From NCBI GenBank assembly GCA_901472505.1, contig LR590468.1:992001-1056000 (forward strand): a DNA stretch of 64,000 bases. Reading direction: 5' to 3'. The notes under the pieces are model-generated. The model had not been told where the DNA came from. It ran no database searches and saw only the letters and a program-made list of their open reading frames with translations. The position numbers and the translations under genes are program-made. This document shows positions 43,823 to 52,315 of the stretch, piece after piece; within the stretch, counting starts at the first letter, position 1, and every line of letters starts with the position of its first letter. This DNA comes from Proteus vulgaris. Lineage in GTDB: Bacteria; Pseudomonadota; Gammaproteobacteria; Enterobacterales; Enterobacteriaceae.

Positions 43823-45676
43823 ATGGAGCAAAACCCGCAGTCACAGCTGAAGCTACTTGTTACTAAAGGTAAGGAGCAAGGCTACCTGACCTATGCTGAG
43901 GTCAATGACCATCTGCCGGAAGATATCGTCGATTCAGATCAAATCGAAGACATCATCCAGATGATTAACGACATGGGCATTCAGGTTATGGAAGAAGCAC
44001 CTGACGCCGATGATCTGATGCTGGCAGAAAATTCAAATGACACTGATGATGATGCGGCAGAAGCCGCGGCTCAGGTACTTTCTAGTGTAGAATCTGAGAT
44101 TGGCCGTACAACTGATCCTGTGCGTATGTATATGCGCGAAATGGGTACGGTTGAATTGCTTACCCGGGAAGGTGAAATTGATATCGCAAAACGTATTGAA
44201 GATGGTATTAACCAAGTTCAATGCTCTGTTGCTGAATATCCAGAAGCAATTACTTATCTTCTTGAACAATACGATCGTGTTGAAGCTGGTGAAGCACGTC
44301 TTTCTGACTTAATTACTGCGTTTATCGACCCAAATGCCGAAGAAGTGGCAGAAAATGAAGTGGTCAATTTAGGCAAAAGTGACGATGACGTTGACGATGC
44401 TAAAGACGAAGATGAAGACGAAGATGAAGATGGTGATAATGACAGCGATAGCGATGATGATAACAGCATCGATCCTGAGTTAGCTCGCCAGAAATTTACT
44501 GAGCTTCGTGAACAATATGAAAAAACTCGCCAGACTATCAAGGCTAAAGGTCGTAACCACAAAGACACCGAACTTGAAATCTTATTGTTATCTGAAATTT
44601 TCAAACAGTTCCGTTTAGTACCGAAACAGTTTGACTATCTGGTTAACAACATGCGTGACATGATGGACCGAGTACGAACTCAAGAACGTCACATCATGCG
44701 TCTTTGTGTTGATCAAGTTAAGATGCCTAAGAAAAACTTCATTACGCTGTTTACCGGTAACGAAACCAATGACACGTGGTTCACTGCCGCTCGTGCAATG
44801 AATAAACCTTGGTCTGAAAAACTGGCAGGTATTGAAGAAGAAGTACAACGTAGCTTACAAAAGCTACAACAAATTGAAGTTGAAACTGGTCTGACAATCG
44901 AACAAGTTAAAGATATTAACCGTCGTATGTCTATCGGTGAAGCAAAAGCACGTCGTGCGAAAAAAGAGATGGTTGAAGCGAACTTACGTTTAGTTATCTC
45001 TATCGCGAAAAAATATACCAACCGTGGCTTACAGTTCCTTGACCTGATCCAAGAAGGGAATATCGGTCTGATGAAAGCGGTTGATAAATTTGAATATCGT
45101 CGTGGTTATAAATTCTCAACTTACGCAACATGGTGGATCCGCCAAGCAATTACTCGTTCAATCGCTGATCAGGCACGCACAATCCGTATTCCTGTTCACA
45201 TGATCGAAACGATTAATAAACTGAACCGTATCTCTCGTCAAATGTTGCAAGAGATGGGACGTGAACCTTCACCAGAAGAGCTTGCTGAACGCATGCTGAT
45301 GCCTGAAGATAAAATCCGTAAGGTACTGAAAATCGCTAAAGAACCAATCTCCATGGAAACCCCAATCGGTGACGATGAAGATTCACATTTAGGTGATTTT
45401 ATTGAGGATACGACTCTCGAATTACCACTGGATTCTGCAACATCAGAAAGCTTACGTTCGGCAACGCACGAAGTATTAGCTGGTTTAACATTACGTGAAG
45501 CGAAAGTCCTGCGTATGCGTTTTGGTATCGATATGAATACTGACCATACTTTGGAAGAAGTAGGTAAACAGTTTGATGTTACCCGTGAACGTATTCGTCA
45601 GATTGAAGCAAAGGCACTGCGTAAATTACGCCACCCAAGCCGTTCTGAAGTATTACGTAGCTTCCTTGACGAGTAA
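43823..45676 (+). CDS. rpoD: RNA polymerase primary sigma factor RpoD (sigma-70)
   Basis: RpoD directs RNA polymerase to housekeeping promoters. The 617-residue protein has region 1.1 (residues 1-80), region 1.2 ([16 protein letters not shown]), a non-conserved acidic insert, region 2 ([54 protein letters not shown], about 383-436), region 3, and region 4.2 ([22 protein letters not shown]). The insert carries an Asp/Glu run (about 190-215) encoded by GAC/GAT/GAA repeats, more acidic than in E. coli. The ATG at 43823 starts [13 protein letters not shown], the family N-terminus. Confidence 0.98.
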   Translation: MEQNPQSQLKLLVTKGKEQGYLTYAEVNDHLPEDIVDSDQIEDIIQMINDMGIQVMEEAPDADDLMLAENSNDTDDDAAEAAAQVLSSVESEIGRTTDPVRMYMREMGTVELLTREGEIDIAKRIEDGINQVQCSVAEYPEAITYLLEQYDRVEAGEARLSDLITAFIDPNAEEVAENEVVNLGKSDDDVDDAKDEDEDEDEDGDNDSDSDDDNSIDPELARQKFTELREQYEKTRQTIKAKGRNHKDTELEILLLSEIFKQFRLVPKQFDYLVNNMRDMMDRVRTQERHIMRLCVDQVKMPKKNFITLFTGNETNDTWFTAARAMNKPWSEKLAGIEEEVQRSLQKLQQIEVETGLTIEQVKDINRRMSIGEAKARRAKKEMVEANLRLVISIAKKYTNRGLQFLDLIQEGNIGLMKAVDKFEYRRGYKFSTYATWWIRQAITRSIADQARTIRIPVHMIETINKLNRISRQMLQEMGREPSPEELAERMLMPEDKIRKVLKIAKEPISMETPIGDDEDSHLGDFIEDTTLELPLDSATSESLRSATHEVLAGLTLREAKVLRMRFGIDMNTDHTLEEVGKQFDVTRERIRQIEAKALRKLRHPSRSEVLRSFLDE

Positions 45677-45704
45677 TTAACTTACTCTCAATCAACGTTA
45701 TAAC

Positions 45705-45730
45705 AAACGCCAGTGATATCACTGGCGTTT
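45705..45730 (+). terminator. rpoD terminator, perfect 26-base palindrome
   Basis: AAACGCCAGTGAT pairs exactly with ATCACTGGCGTTT and is followed by GTTTATC. It lies 28 bases past the rpoD stop. Confidence 0.85.
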
Positions 45731-45967
45731 GTTTATCACTAATCACTAAAGTTATCTCTATTTTAGCGACTATTATTGAGTGCTTTGCAACAACCTCTTT
45801 CTGCAACGCACATTTATAAAAAATAGCCTTTTTATTTATAATATTACACATCGGCCTAAGCTTATCTCTCCATTCCAACACTAGGTTATTGATATCACAG
45901 TTATTCTCTATTTTATTTTTTTATTGTTTAGATTGAACATAAATTGCGCATACAGTCATTCAAAGGC

Positions 45968-45996
45968 TAGACCTCGTGTCAAATGGCACGTATAAT
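45968..45996 (+). promoter_or_regulatory. Candidate promoter of ileX
   Basis: A perfect TATAAT at 45991-45996 lies 14 bases upstream of the tRNA 5' end. The matching -35 (CTAGAC at about 45967-45972) is a weak fit with near-17-base spacing. Confidence 0.5.
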
Positions 45997-46009
45997 CACA
46001 CTCCATTAA

Positions 46010-46086
46010 GGCCCCTTAGCTCAGTTGGTTAGAGCAGTCGACTCATAATCGATTGGTCACTGGTTCAAGTCCAGTAGGGGCCACCA
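46010..46086 (+). tRNA. ileX: tRNA-Ile2 with CAT anticodon (ileX; lysidine-modified)
   Basis: The 77-base sequence folds as a full cloverleaf: acceptor GGCCCCT pairs with AGGGGCC, D-arm AGCTCAGTTGGTTAGAGC, anticodon stem around CTCATAA (anticodon CAT), T-arm GGTTCAAGTCC, and an encoded CCA. It is nearly identical to E. coli ileX, also located after rpoD. The CAU anticodon is converted by TilS to lysidine-AU, which reads AUA as isoleucine, so it should not be annotated as tRNA-Met. Confidence 0.9.
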
Positions 46087-46112
46087 AATTTTAGCTGTTA
46101 AATCAGCACATT

Positions 46113-46141
46113 AAGCCACTTTGGGAAAAGTGGCTTTTTTG
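46113..46141 (+). terminator. ileX terminator
   Basis: AAGCCACTTT pairs with AAAGTGGCTT (46113-46137) and is followed by T6, about 27 bases past the tRNA. Confidence 0.82.
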
Positions 46142-46682
46142 TTTTTATAGATCAGTGGCGACAAAATAGCAACAGAGCTTAATTGATGAATCTATTCTCC
46201 ATAAATTAAAATAAGAAATATTTAATTTATAAAAGACAAGAAGTTTTAGTTTCAAAATTCTATAACGCTTTGAAAAATAAATACTCTCGCGTAAAATGTG
46301 GATCATCAATTCCACGTAATGTAACTACTTCTATTATTAATATATAATTCTTTTTTCTACTCTTTAAACTTTGTTCTTTTATTAATAGAAAACTAAAATC
46401 TGTTAAACGCCAAATATTCCCCCAGAAAAAACACAACATATTATTTTTTATTTATTTAAGCCAGATAAATCTTCAAGTAATACTTTCATTCTATAAGTAT
46501 TATTTTTCCATTAATAATATGTTAAAAAAAAACATTTTTTTAAAAAAACCACCTATGTATATTTAGATCGTTTCCATTATTTTGATATAAAGATTAAACC
46601 TAACAGTAAATATCAACTATTTAATTAATGGAATAAACAACAATCAAATAAAAATATGGTAAATAATATATAGAGGTTATAA
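46142..46682. other. AT-rich 540-base region between ileX and the AB5-like locus
   Basis: Strongly AT-rich DNA with stops in all frames. I see no integrase, insertion sequence, second copy of the tRNA 3' end, or small gene. The toxin-locus promoter should lie at the right end; TTGATA near 46577 and AT-rich -10-like sequences about 20 bases later are possible but not convincing. Confidence 0.4.
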
Positions 46683-47042
46683 ATGAAAAAATTACTTATT
46701 ATTAGTCTTCTTTCCTTTTCATCATTTTCACATGCCGGTATTGATTTTGACGGCTATTGCAAAAAATTAAATGGAAGTGTAAAAAATGGCAAAATTTCCA
46801 GTCTCATGGTTGTAACTAATAGTTATAACGATGGGGAAAAACCAGTATTAACAGCCAATATAAAATTTGCACCTAAAACTGGTGACGCCTATCATTATGG
46901 TATTATGTACAATGCCTCTACACTTTACGATATCGCTAAAGTTTCATTTCTGACACAAGCAGATATAGTCATATGCGTTGGGAGTGAAAAAAAAATTCCT
47001 GGTAAGGATAGCTTATATATGATTGGGTTATCAAAACATTAA
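46683..47042 (+). CDS. Probable AB5-toxin B subunit (receptor-binding pentamer)
   Basis: This is a small secreted protein of 119 residues with an 18-residue signal peptide (…FSSFSHA), leaving a mature chain of 101. The mature chain has exactly two cysteines, at positions 8 and 80, close to the disulfide pair of cholera/LT B subunits (9 and 86 of 103). The C-terminal pattern, a helix-like LYDIAKVSFL then TQADIVICVG and SLYMIGLS, resembles the last strands of that OB-fold family. Direct similarity is faint, so the call leans on this architecture and on the linked pertussis-S1-like gene 88 bases downstream. GAGG lies eight bases before the ATG. Composition is very AT-rich, suggesting transfer. 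Confidence 0.62.
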   Translation: MKKLLIISLLSFSSFSHAGIDFDGYCKKLNGSVKNGKISSLMVVTNSYNDGEKPVLTANIKFAPKTGDAYHYGIMYNASTLYDIAKVSFLTQADIVICVGSEKKIPGKDSLYMIGLSKH

Positions 47043-47130
47043 TTATCCTAAAATAAAAGAAATTATAACTAAATAAAAAAGGAAAATAATATAGCACGAT
47101 AAAATTTTTATAAAACAACAAGAGGTTATA

Positions 47131-47847
47131 ATGAAAAAAATAATTTTAATTATATTATTTATTTTATTTAATATACAACTATCATATGCTAGACCTGTCA
47201 GTAAAGTATATCGAGCGGATTCAAGACCACCAGAAGAGGTTTTTGAAAAAGGATTTGTCGCTTGGGGAAATAATATCAATTTTCATGCTCATGTAAATGG
47301 TGTTTCAGGGAGAAGAGGAAGTAAAGATTCTGCATTTATTCCGACAACATCAAGTTTTAAATCAAGTGAAAAATTTGCAAAAGATTTGCTCAATGTCTCA
47401 AGCGAAAATAAATCTTATATTTATAAGATAAGACCAACAAATAATTTTTATTCTGCACTTGAAACCGTCTATTATTATCATGATCAAATTAAAGAACGTG
47501 TCAGTGACATACTCAGAACCGTATTAACTGAAGAACAAGAATATTCTGCATATATAAATATTCCAAATCAATTAATAGAGCTTGTTACTATCTACACAAA
47601 AATAGGTAGTGATATTATTGAAGAAACAATTCCAAACCCTCATTATTCACCAGAAGAAACCCATTCATCTGATGAACCATATAAAGGTTATAACCCATTA
47701 AAGATAGATAATTTACCTCACCTTGTAATGGGGTTATCCATGACTAATATAAACAATGAATTAGCAGAGGCATCCGCAGTACTACCGTCATCTTCATTTA
47801 CTTGGGGGTCAGTACTAAGTACCGTTATGGAAGTAGCAGAATTGTAA
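47131..47847 (+). CDS. Pertussis-toxin S1-like ADP-ribosyltransferase (AB5 toxin A subunit)
   Basis: This secreted mono-ADP-ribosyltransferase has 238 residues with a signal peptide of 20 (…IQLSYA). Similarity to pertussis toxin S1, ArtA and PltA is clear: VYRADSRPPEEVFEKGF with NAD-site Arg28, AWGNN, His54, DSAFIPTTSS (the STS-type strand), RPTNNFYSA, and EEQEYSAYINIPNQ placing the catalytic Glu at 137. A C-terminal segment (about 195-238) would be the A2 helix threading a B pentamer. By family, the target would be a trimeric G-protein alpha subunit. The mature chain has no cysteine; S1 Cys41 and Cys201 align with Gly60 and Ser203. AGAGGTTATA precedes the ATG, the same leader as the B gene. 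A terminator follows. Confidence 0.88.
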   Translation: MKKIILIILFILFNIQLSYARPVSKVYRADSRPPEEVFEKGFVAWGNNINFHAHVNGVSGRRGSKDSAFIPTTSSFKSSEKFAKDLLNVSSENKSYIYKIRPTNNFYSALETVYYYHDQIKERVSDILRTVLTEEQEYSAYINIPNQLIELVTIYTKIGSDIIEETIPNPHYSPEETHSSDEPYKGYNPLKIDNLPHLVMGLSMTNINNELAEASAVLPSSSFTWGSVLSTVMEVAEL

Positions 47848-47924
47848 TTAATAACATCGAGTAACTTGAACCATAAATGCCTCATATTTGCACATTCTAT
47901 ATTGACTAACATAGCTTCATCTTT

Positions 47925-47957
47925 CGGGTTCTCACCTATAGGTAAGAACCCGTTTTC
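47925..47957 (+). terminator. Terminator of the AB5-like locus
   Basis: CGGGTTCT-ACCTA and TAGGT-AGAACCCG pair (47925-47952) and are followed by TTTT. It lies 77 bases past the A-subunit stop. Confidence 0.82.
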
Positions 47958-48225
47958 ATCCTAATTCAAATTTAAAATGAGTTAATTAAATTATTATTTA
48001 TTTTATTGTAATTAAAAATTAATCAGATAAAAAACTTTCTTTTATATAAGTAAGATTAGTAATACGTGCAGTTTTATTTCTCTACTATGTTTTTTATTAA
48101 TGAGATAACAATAGAAAAAGAATAAAAAAGTATGCTAAATAATCACTCAATAATAAAGCTCACTCTTGTTTTTCACTTAGAGTGAGCCTGATTTAGATAT
48201 GATATTTAATGACTAGTTAAATTTA
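47958..48225. other. AT-rich intergenic sequence between the toxin locus and a chemoreceptor gene
   Basis: No frame or RNA gene is visible. Near the right end, CACTC…GAGTG complementary pieces at 48160-48187 (GCTCACTCTTG / CTTAGAGTGAGC) form a hairpin that could terminate the minus-strand chemoreceptor gene. Confidence 0.4.
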
Positions 48226-49755
48226 TTAGTATTGTTCTTTAATTTGAAAGACGGACACTTTATCAGTTAAATTTTGTGCTTTCTCATCTAAAATCATTGT
48301 CGAAGTCGCCCCCTGTTCAACCAAAGCTGCATTTTGCTGCACAACAGAATCCATTTGGTTAATGGCTACGGCTATCTGCTCAATGCCCACTTTTTGTTCT
48401 TCTGATGCAATACTAATACCCTGCATAATATCGCTGACTTTAGTAATAGAAGAAACGATGTCTTGCATATGTTCACCTGTTCTATTGACTAATTCACGAC
48501 CATGCGCCACATCAGCTACGGACTCTCTGATGATTTGGTTAATTTCACGCGCAGCATCAGCACTTCTTGCCGCTAAATTTCTCACTTCTGTTGCAACAAC
48601 AGTAAATCCACGGCCTTGCTCACCCGCACGAGCTGCTTCAACCGCAGCATTTAATGCAAGAATATTAGTTTGGCTTGCAATGTTATTAACCACATCATTG
48701 ATTTCAGCAACTTTTAATGTTCCTACTTCGATCTTTTTCATCGAGCTAATTGCATCATTCATGATATTAGAACCATCAATCGCTAAATCACGCGTTTCCG
48801 CTGTAATAGAGTTTGCTAAAATCGCATTATCGGTATTATTAACAACAGCAATTTTTATCTCTTCCATACTGGCTGCTGTTTGTTGTAGGGCACTTGCTTG
48901 CTCCTCAGTGCGAGAAGAGAGATCTTGGTTGCCAGAAGCAATCTCTGCTGAGCTCTTTTTGATCTCTAATGCTTCTTCTTTAACAAGTTGAATAGTAGAT
49001 GTTAGCGAAGTTTGCATATTGCCTACATTAGAAAACAAAGTTCCAAATTCATCATTTCGTTTCTTCGGTAAGGTAAAACTTAAATCCCCCTCTCCCACTT
49101 TCTGCAAAATGGCAGATAATGTATTCAGATTAAAGATAAACGTTTTATTTACCCATCGAATGACAATATAAAGAAGAACAAGGATCACGCCAAGCGCAAT
49201 GATAGTTGTGTAAATCGATAGCTGCACCATCCAAGCTTGTTGTGCTTTAATATCATCATTTACACCTTTAGTGATCACTAGATATTCATCAAAAAGATCT
49301 GAAAGTCTAGAAAAGTCATTTGATAGATTGGTTTCTGTATAAGCTAATGTATCAATAGGTGCAATAAGCTCATCAAGAAGGTAATAGAATAAGACTGAAA
49401 GTTGTTCTGAGTTACGTTGCGCATCAGGGCTTATTTTCTTTTCTTCTACCCAATGCGTGATAGTTGCTTTTGATTTTGTTGCCAACTCTTTTGCTTCAAC
49501 AACAAGTGATTTAATCGTTTCTTGCTTATCTTCATTCGTCATTGTTTTCAATAACATCAGGTAATTGACGTGAGAACGAATAGTGGCTAATTCATATCTC
49601 GCTTCTTGAACATTATTCAATCTAGTATTCAAGGAATCCAATGATGCAAAGTTTCCTTGCATTCGATAAATAAAAAATGACGACAATACTGATGATAATA
49701 AGAAAATGACTAACAGTATAATGGAACCTACTTTAGCTGATCTTTCAATACTCAT
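48226..49755 (-). CDS. Methyl-accepting chemotaxis protein (Tsr/Tar class)
   Basis: This inner-membrane chemoreceptor has 509 residues: a first transmembrane helix (about 8-30), a four-helix-bundle periplasmic domain (about 31-185), a second helix (about 188-210), a HAMP domain (about 211-265), and a cytoplasmic signalling domain with the hairpin tip INDVVNNIASQTNILALNAAVEAARAGEQGRGFTVVATEVRNLA. The C-terminus (VFQIKEQY) lacks the NWETF-type pentapeptide that tethers CheR and CheB, so it depends on other receptors for adaptation. The ligand is unknown. The start at 49755 (MSIERSAKVGS) aligns with its paralogue at 51892. Confidence 0.93.
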   Translation of the reverse strand: MSIERSAKVGSIILLVIFLLSSVLSSFFIYRMQGNFASLDSLNTRLNNVQEARYELATIRSHVNYLMLLKTMTNEDKQETIKSLVVEAKELATKSKATITHWVEEKKISPDAQRNSEQLSVLFYYLLDELIAPIDTLAYTETNLSNDFSRLSDLFDEYLVITKGVNDDIKAQQAWMVQLSIYTTIIALGVILVLLYIVIRWVNKTFIFNLNTLSAILQKVGEGDLSFTLPKKRNDEFGTLFSNVGNMQTSLTSTIQLVKEEALEIKKSSAEIASGNQDLSSRTEEQASALQQTAASMEEIKIAVVNNTDNAILANSITAETRDLAIDGSNIMNDAISSMKKIEVGTLKVAEINDVVNNIASQTNILALNAAVEAARAGEQGRGFTVVATEVRNLAARSADAAREINQIIRESVADVAHGRELVNRTGEHMQDIVSSITKVSDIMQGISIASEEQKVGIEQIAVAINQMDSVVQQNAALVEQGATSTMILDEKAQNLTDKVSVFQIKEQY

Positions 49756-50079
49756 GAAATAATCCACCCCGGCAATTAAATAATACAAATGTACTCATTT
49801 ATCGGCACGAAATAGATTTTATTTACTTATTAATCAGAATTATCGACACAATGCTTTATCTACATTCTCAATCAATGATGTTAATTAGTTTTTTCTGCTT
49901 ATTTTTACATCTTAATCTAGATGATATACCAATATGAAATAATATTTTGGTGTTATTAATTAATTACTCTGGCTGGAAAACGCTTCTGATTGAAATGACA
50001 TGCAGATAACTCTTTTGTATTTCGCACAAAATGACAAACATCACGAATAGATTAATATTTTTTAAGTATTTTACGAATT
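49756..50079. other. Intergenic region between chemoreceptor 1 and a fimbrial gene relic
   Basis: AT-rich sequence holding the promoter side of the minus-strand chemoreceptor. No intact gene is visible. The part next to the relic may be decayed fimbrial DNA, but I cannot align it by eye. Confidence 0.35.
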
Positions 50080-50292
50080 AGCTCATAAAGGTGTAGGGAG
50101 CCAACTTGCATTTGGTGATGTAGGCGAGGGTTTTGTTAAATTTAATATGTCAACTACCTTTGTACAACCGGTTACTGAAAAAGCAGGAACGGTCAGTATC
50201 CCAATGTGAGCACGTTATATTCGTGTTGATAACCGCTTATCCGCAGAGGTTCTGCCAATGGTGCGACGACCTTTATGATTGAATATTATTAA
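50080..50292 (+). pseudogene. Decayed 3' end of a fimbrial major-subunit gene
   Basis: Reading from about 50081 gives LAFGDVGEGFVKFNM, then TTFVQPVTEKAGTVSIPM, a TGA at 50206-50208, then ARYIRVDNRLSA. After a frameshift in GCAGAGGTTCT the sequence is SANGATTFMIEYY with a TAA stop at 50290-50292. This is the conserved C-terminal half of a chaperone-usher fimbrillin, ending in the donor-strand-type penultimate Tyr. It has no start, an in-frame stop and a frame change, so it is a relic. No usher or chaperone gene is nearby. Confidence 0.75.
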
Positions 50293-50320
50293 TCCCTTAT
50301 TCCGTTTACCAGAATAGAAT

Positions 50321-50357
50321 AAAAAACCACTCTGATAGTTAATTCAGAGTGGTTTTT
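50321..50357 (-). terminator. Terminator of chemoreceptor 2
   Basis: AAAAAACCACTCTGA (50321-50335) pairs with TCAGAGTGGTTTTTT (50344-50358). It lies just beyond the minus-strand chemoreceptor stop and could also serve the relic's ancestor. Confidence 0.85.
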
Positions 50358-50362
50358 TATCA

Positions 50363-51892
50363 TTATAATGCTTGCTCTTCTATTTGAAACACTGCCACAT
50401 TATCCATCAATACCTGCGCTTTTTCGTCTAACATCATCGTTGAAGATGCACCTTGATCCACTAAAGAAGCGTTTTGCTGTACAACGGTATCCATCTGATT
50501 AATTGCCACTGCAATTTGTTCAATACCAACACGTTGCTCTTCTGAAGCAAGACTTATCCCTTTCATAATATTGTTTACTTTTGCAATTGAAGCGACAATT
50601 TCTTGCATGTGTTCCCCTGTTTTATTAACAAGCGAAGTTCCTTCAGCCACATCTTCTATAGATGCTTTTAATATCTGACTTATTTCTTTTGCCGCATCTG
50701 CACTTTTAGAGGCTAAATTTCGCACCTCTGCAGCAACTACGGTAAAACCGCGTCCTTGTTCTCCTGCTCTTGCAGCCTCTACTGCAGCATTTAACGCTAA
50801 AATATTTGTTTGACTCGCGAGATTATTGATGACGTCATTAATCTCACCCACTTTTAACGCACCTTGCTCAATCTTTTTCATCGACGAGATAGCTTCTTTC
50901 ATCACACTAGCACCATCTCTAACGATGTCATTGGATTGATTAATAATCACATTCGCTTCTTGGGTGTTTTCGGTGTTATTAGCTACTGCCGTTTTAATTT
51001 CTTCCATACTAGCAGTTGTTTGCTGCAGTGCGCTCGCTTGTTCTTCAGTACGAGAAGAAAGTTCTTGATTACCTGATGCAATTTCCGAAGCACCTCGTTT
51101 TATCTCTAAAGTTTCTCTTTTTACCGTAAGAATGGTAGAGATTAATGCTTTTTGCATATTACCAACATGAAAAAATAGCTCACCAAACTCATCTTTTCTC
51201 ATTTTAGGTAAAGTAAAAACTAATTCACCTTTACCCACTTTATTTAAAATATCAGACAGCGAATGAAGATTAGAAATAAATATTTTATTTACCCAAATAA
51301 TAACAAAACATAAAATAAACACTAAAATTAGTAATGAAATAATGGTTGAGTAAAGAGAAAATTCAACCATATTTTTTTGGTTATTAATAAGAGAAGCACT
51401 ATTCTTAGCTTTAATAGCAACGTAATTATCAAATAAAGTATTTAATTTTTCAAAATCCTGGTCAAATTCTTTATCCTTTACTTTTATTGCCCCAGGATCG
51501 TTTGATATAACAATTAATCTATCAACTAAATTATAAAATAATTTTGCGATAGCATCGACGCTTTGCTGTGCTTCTATACTGACTTTTTTCTCTTTTACCC
51601 ACTCGCCCATTGTTTTTTTGGCTCTTATGGCTATATTTTTATTTTTCTCAATAATTTCAATATATTTTTCATTTGCCAATGCGGTATCTTGCGCCAAGAA
51701 ATTTACATTAGAACGCATAATTGCTAATTCATAGCGCGCCATCATTACGTCCGTATAACGTGTTAGCAGTGTTTCCACTTGAGTAAAATTATTTTTCATT
51801 TTATAAATAAAGAATGAAGATAATGCAGAAGATATAATAAAAACCAAGAACAATACAGACGCACCTATCTTAGCAGTTCGTTTAATACTCAT
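50363..51892 (-). CDS. Methyl-accepting chemotaxis protein, paralogue of the 48.2-kb receptor
   Basis: This 509-residue chemoreceptor has the same layout as its neighbour: transmembrane helix 1 (about 8-30), periplasmic bundle (to about 185), transmembrane helix 2, HAMP, and a nearly identical signalling tip (INDVINNLASQTNILALNAA…). The periplasmic domain has diverged strongly while the cytoplasmic part is conserved, as expected if one copy gained a new ligand after duplication. The C-terminus (VFQIEEQAL) also lacks a CheR/CheB tether. The ATG at 51892 begins MSIKRTAKIGA. Confidence 0.93.
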   Translation of the reverse strand: MSIKRTAKIGASVLFLVFIISSALSSFFIYKMKNNFTQVETLLTRYTDVMMARYELAIMRSNVNFLAQDTALANEKYIEIIEKNKNIAIRAKKTMGEWVKEKKVSIEAQQSVDAIAKLFYNLVDRLIVISNDPGAIKVKDKEFDQDFEKLNTLFDNYVAIKAKNSASLINNQKNMVEFSLYSTIISLLILVFILCFVIIWVNKIFISNLHSLSDILNKVGKGELVFTLPKMRKDEFGELFFHVGNMQKALISTILTVKRETLEIKRGASEIASGNQELSSRTEEQASALQQTTASMEEIKTAVANNTENTQEANVIINQSNDIVRDGASVMKEAISSMKKIEQGALKVGEINDVINNLASQTNILALNAAVEAARAGEQGRGFTVVAAEVRNLASKSADAAKEISQILKASIEDVAEGTSLVNKTGEHMQEIVASIAKVNNIMKGISLASEEQRVGIEQIAVAINQMDTVVQQNASLVDQGASSTMMLDEKAQVLMDNVAVFQIEEQAL

Positions 51893-52315
51893 AATAAAAA
51901 CACCTATATGTATATATCGATAATATTTATTTTCTTATCGACTAAGATGTTTTTTTATTTAATTAAGACAAGCATTTATAAGTTAATGTTTTTTATTTTC
52001 AAAAAATGAATCTATCAATAATCAATCACTCTACTTTAAATAAATAATCATTTATTTTTACTTTATAAAATATTCCAACCAATATTATTAATAATAAAAA
52101 GCCTGCTTTTTATCAAAAGCATGGGTATTCCTATTGGACGGTAAAATTTATTTTTTATTCACCATATAAATAATGCCTTACTCATTCACAATCAAAAAAA
52201 AGAAAAAATACTTTATTTTCAACAAGTCACAGACACACTATCTCATTTTGAGAACAATGATATAATAAGTGAAATATTTTTTTGAACTCTGATGATTTAC
52301 GGAGCCTTACCCTCT
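51893..52315. other. AT-rich intergenic region upstream of chemoreceptor 2 and a HAD gene
   Basis: Divergent promoter region of about 400 bases with no gene seen. AAAAAGCCTGCTTTTTATCAAAAGCATGGG (about 52097-52126) contains a loose hairpin. Promoters cannot be placed reliably at this AT content. Confidence 0.35.

Noticed and set aside
44254..44604. Serine-rich minus-strand frame inside rpoD
   Set aside because: It is the antisense shadow of the Asp/Glu codon run of RpoD, not a gene.
46010..46086. Annotation as tRNA-Met because of the CAT anticodon
   Set aside because: The sequence matches enterobacterial ileX, located after rpoD as in E. coli; its CAU anticodon is lysidine-modified.
48362..48991. 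209-codon plus-strand frame within a chemoreceptor gene
   Set aside because: It is antisense to the conserved signalling domain, with composition typical of a shadow and no homology.
46087..52291. Integrative element bounded by a repeat of the ileX 3' end
   Set aside because: No second copy of the tRNA 3' end and no integrase or transposase were found by reading.
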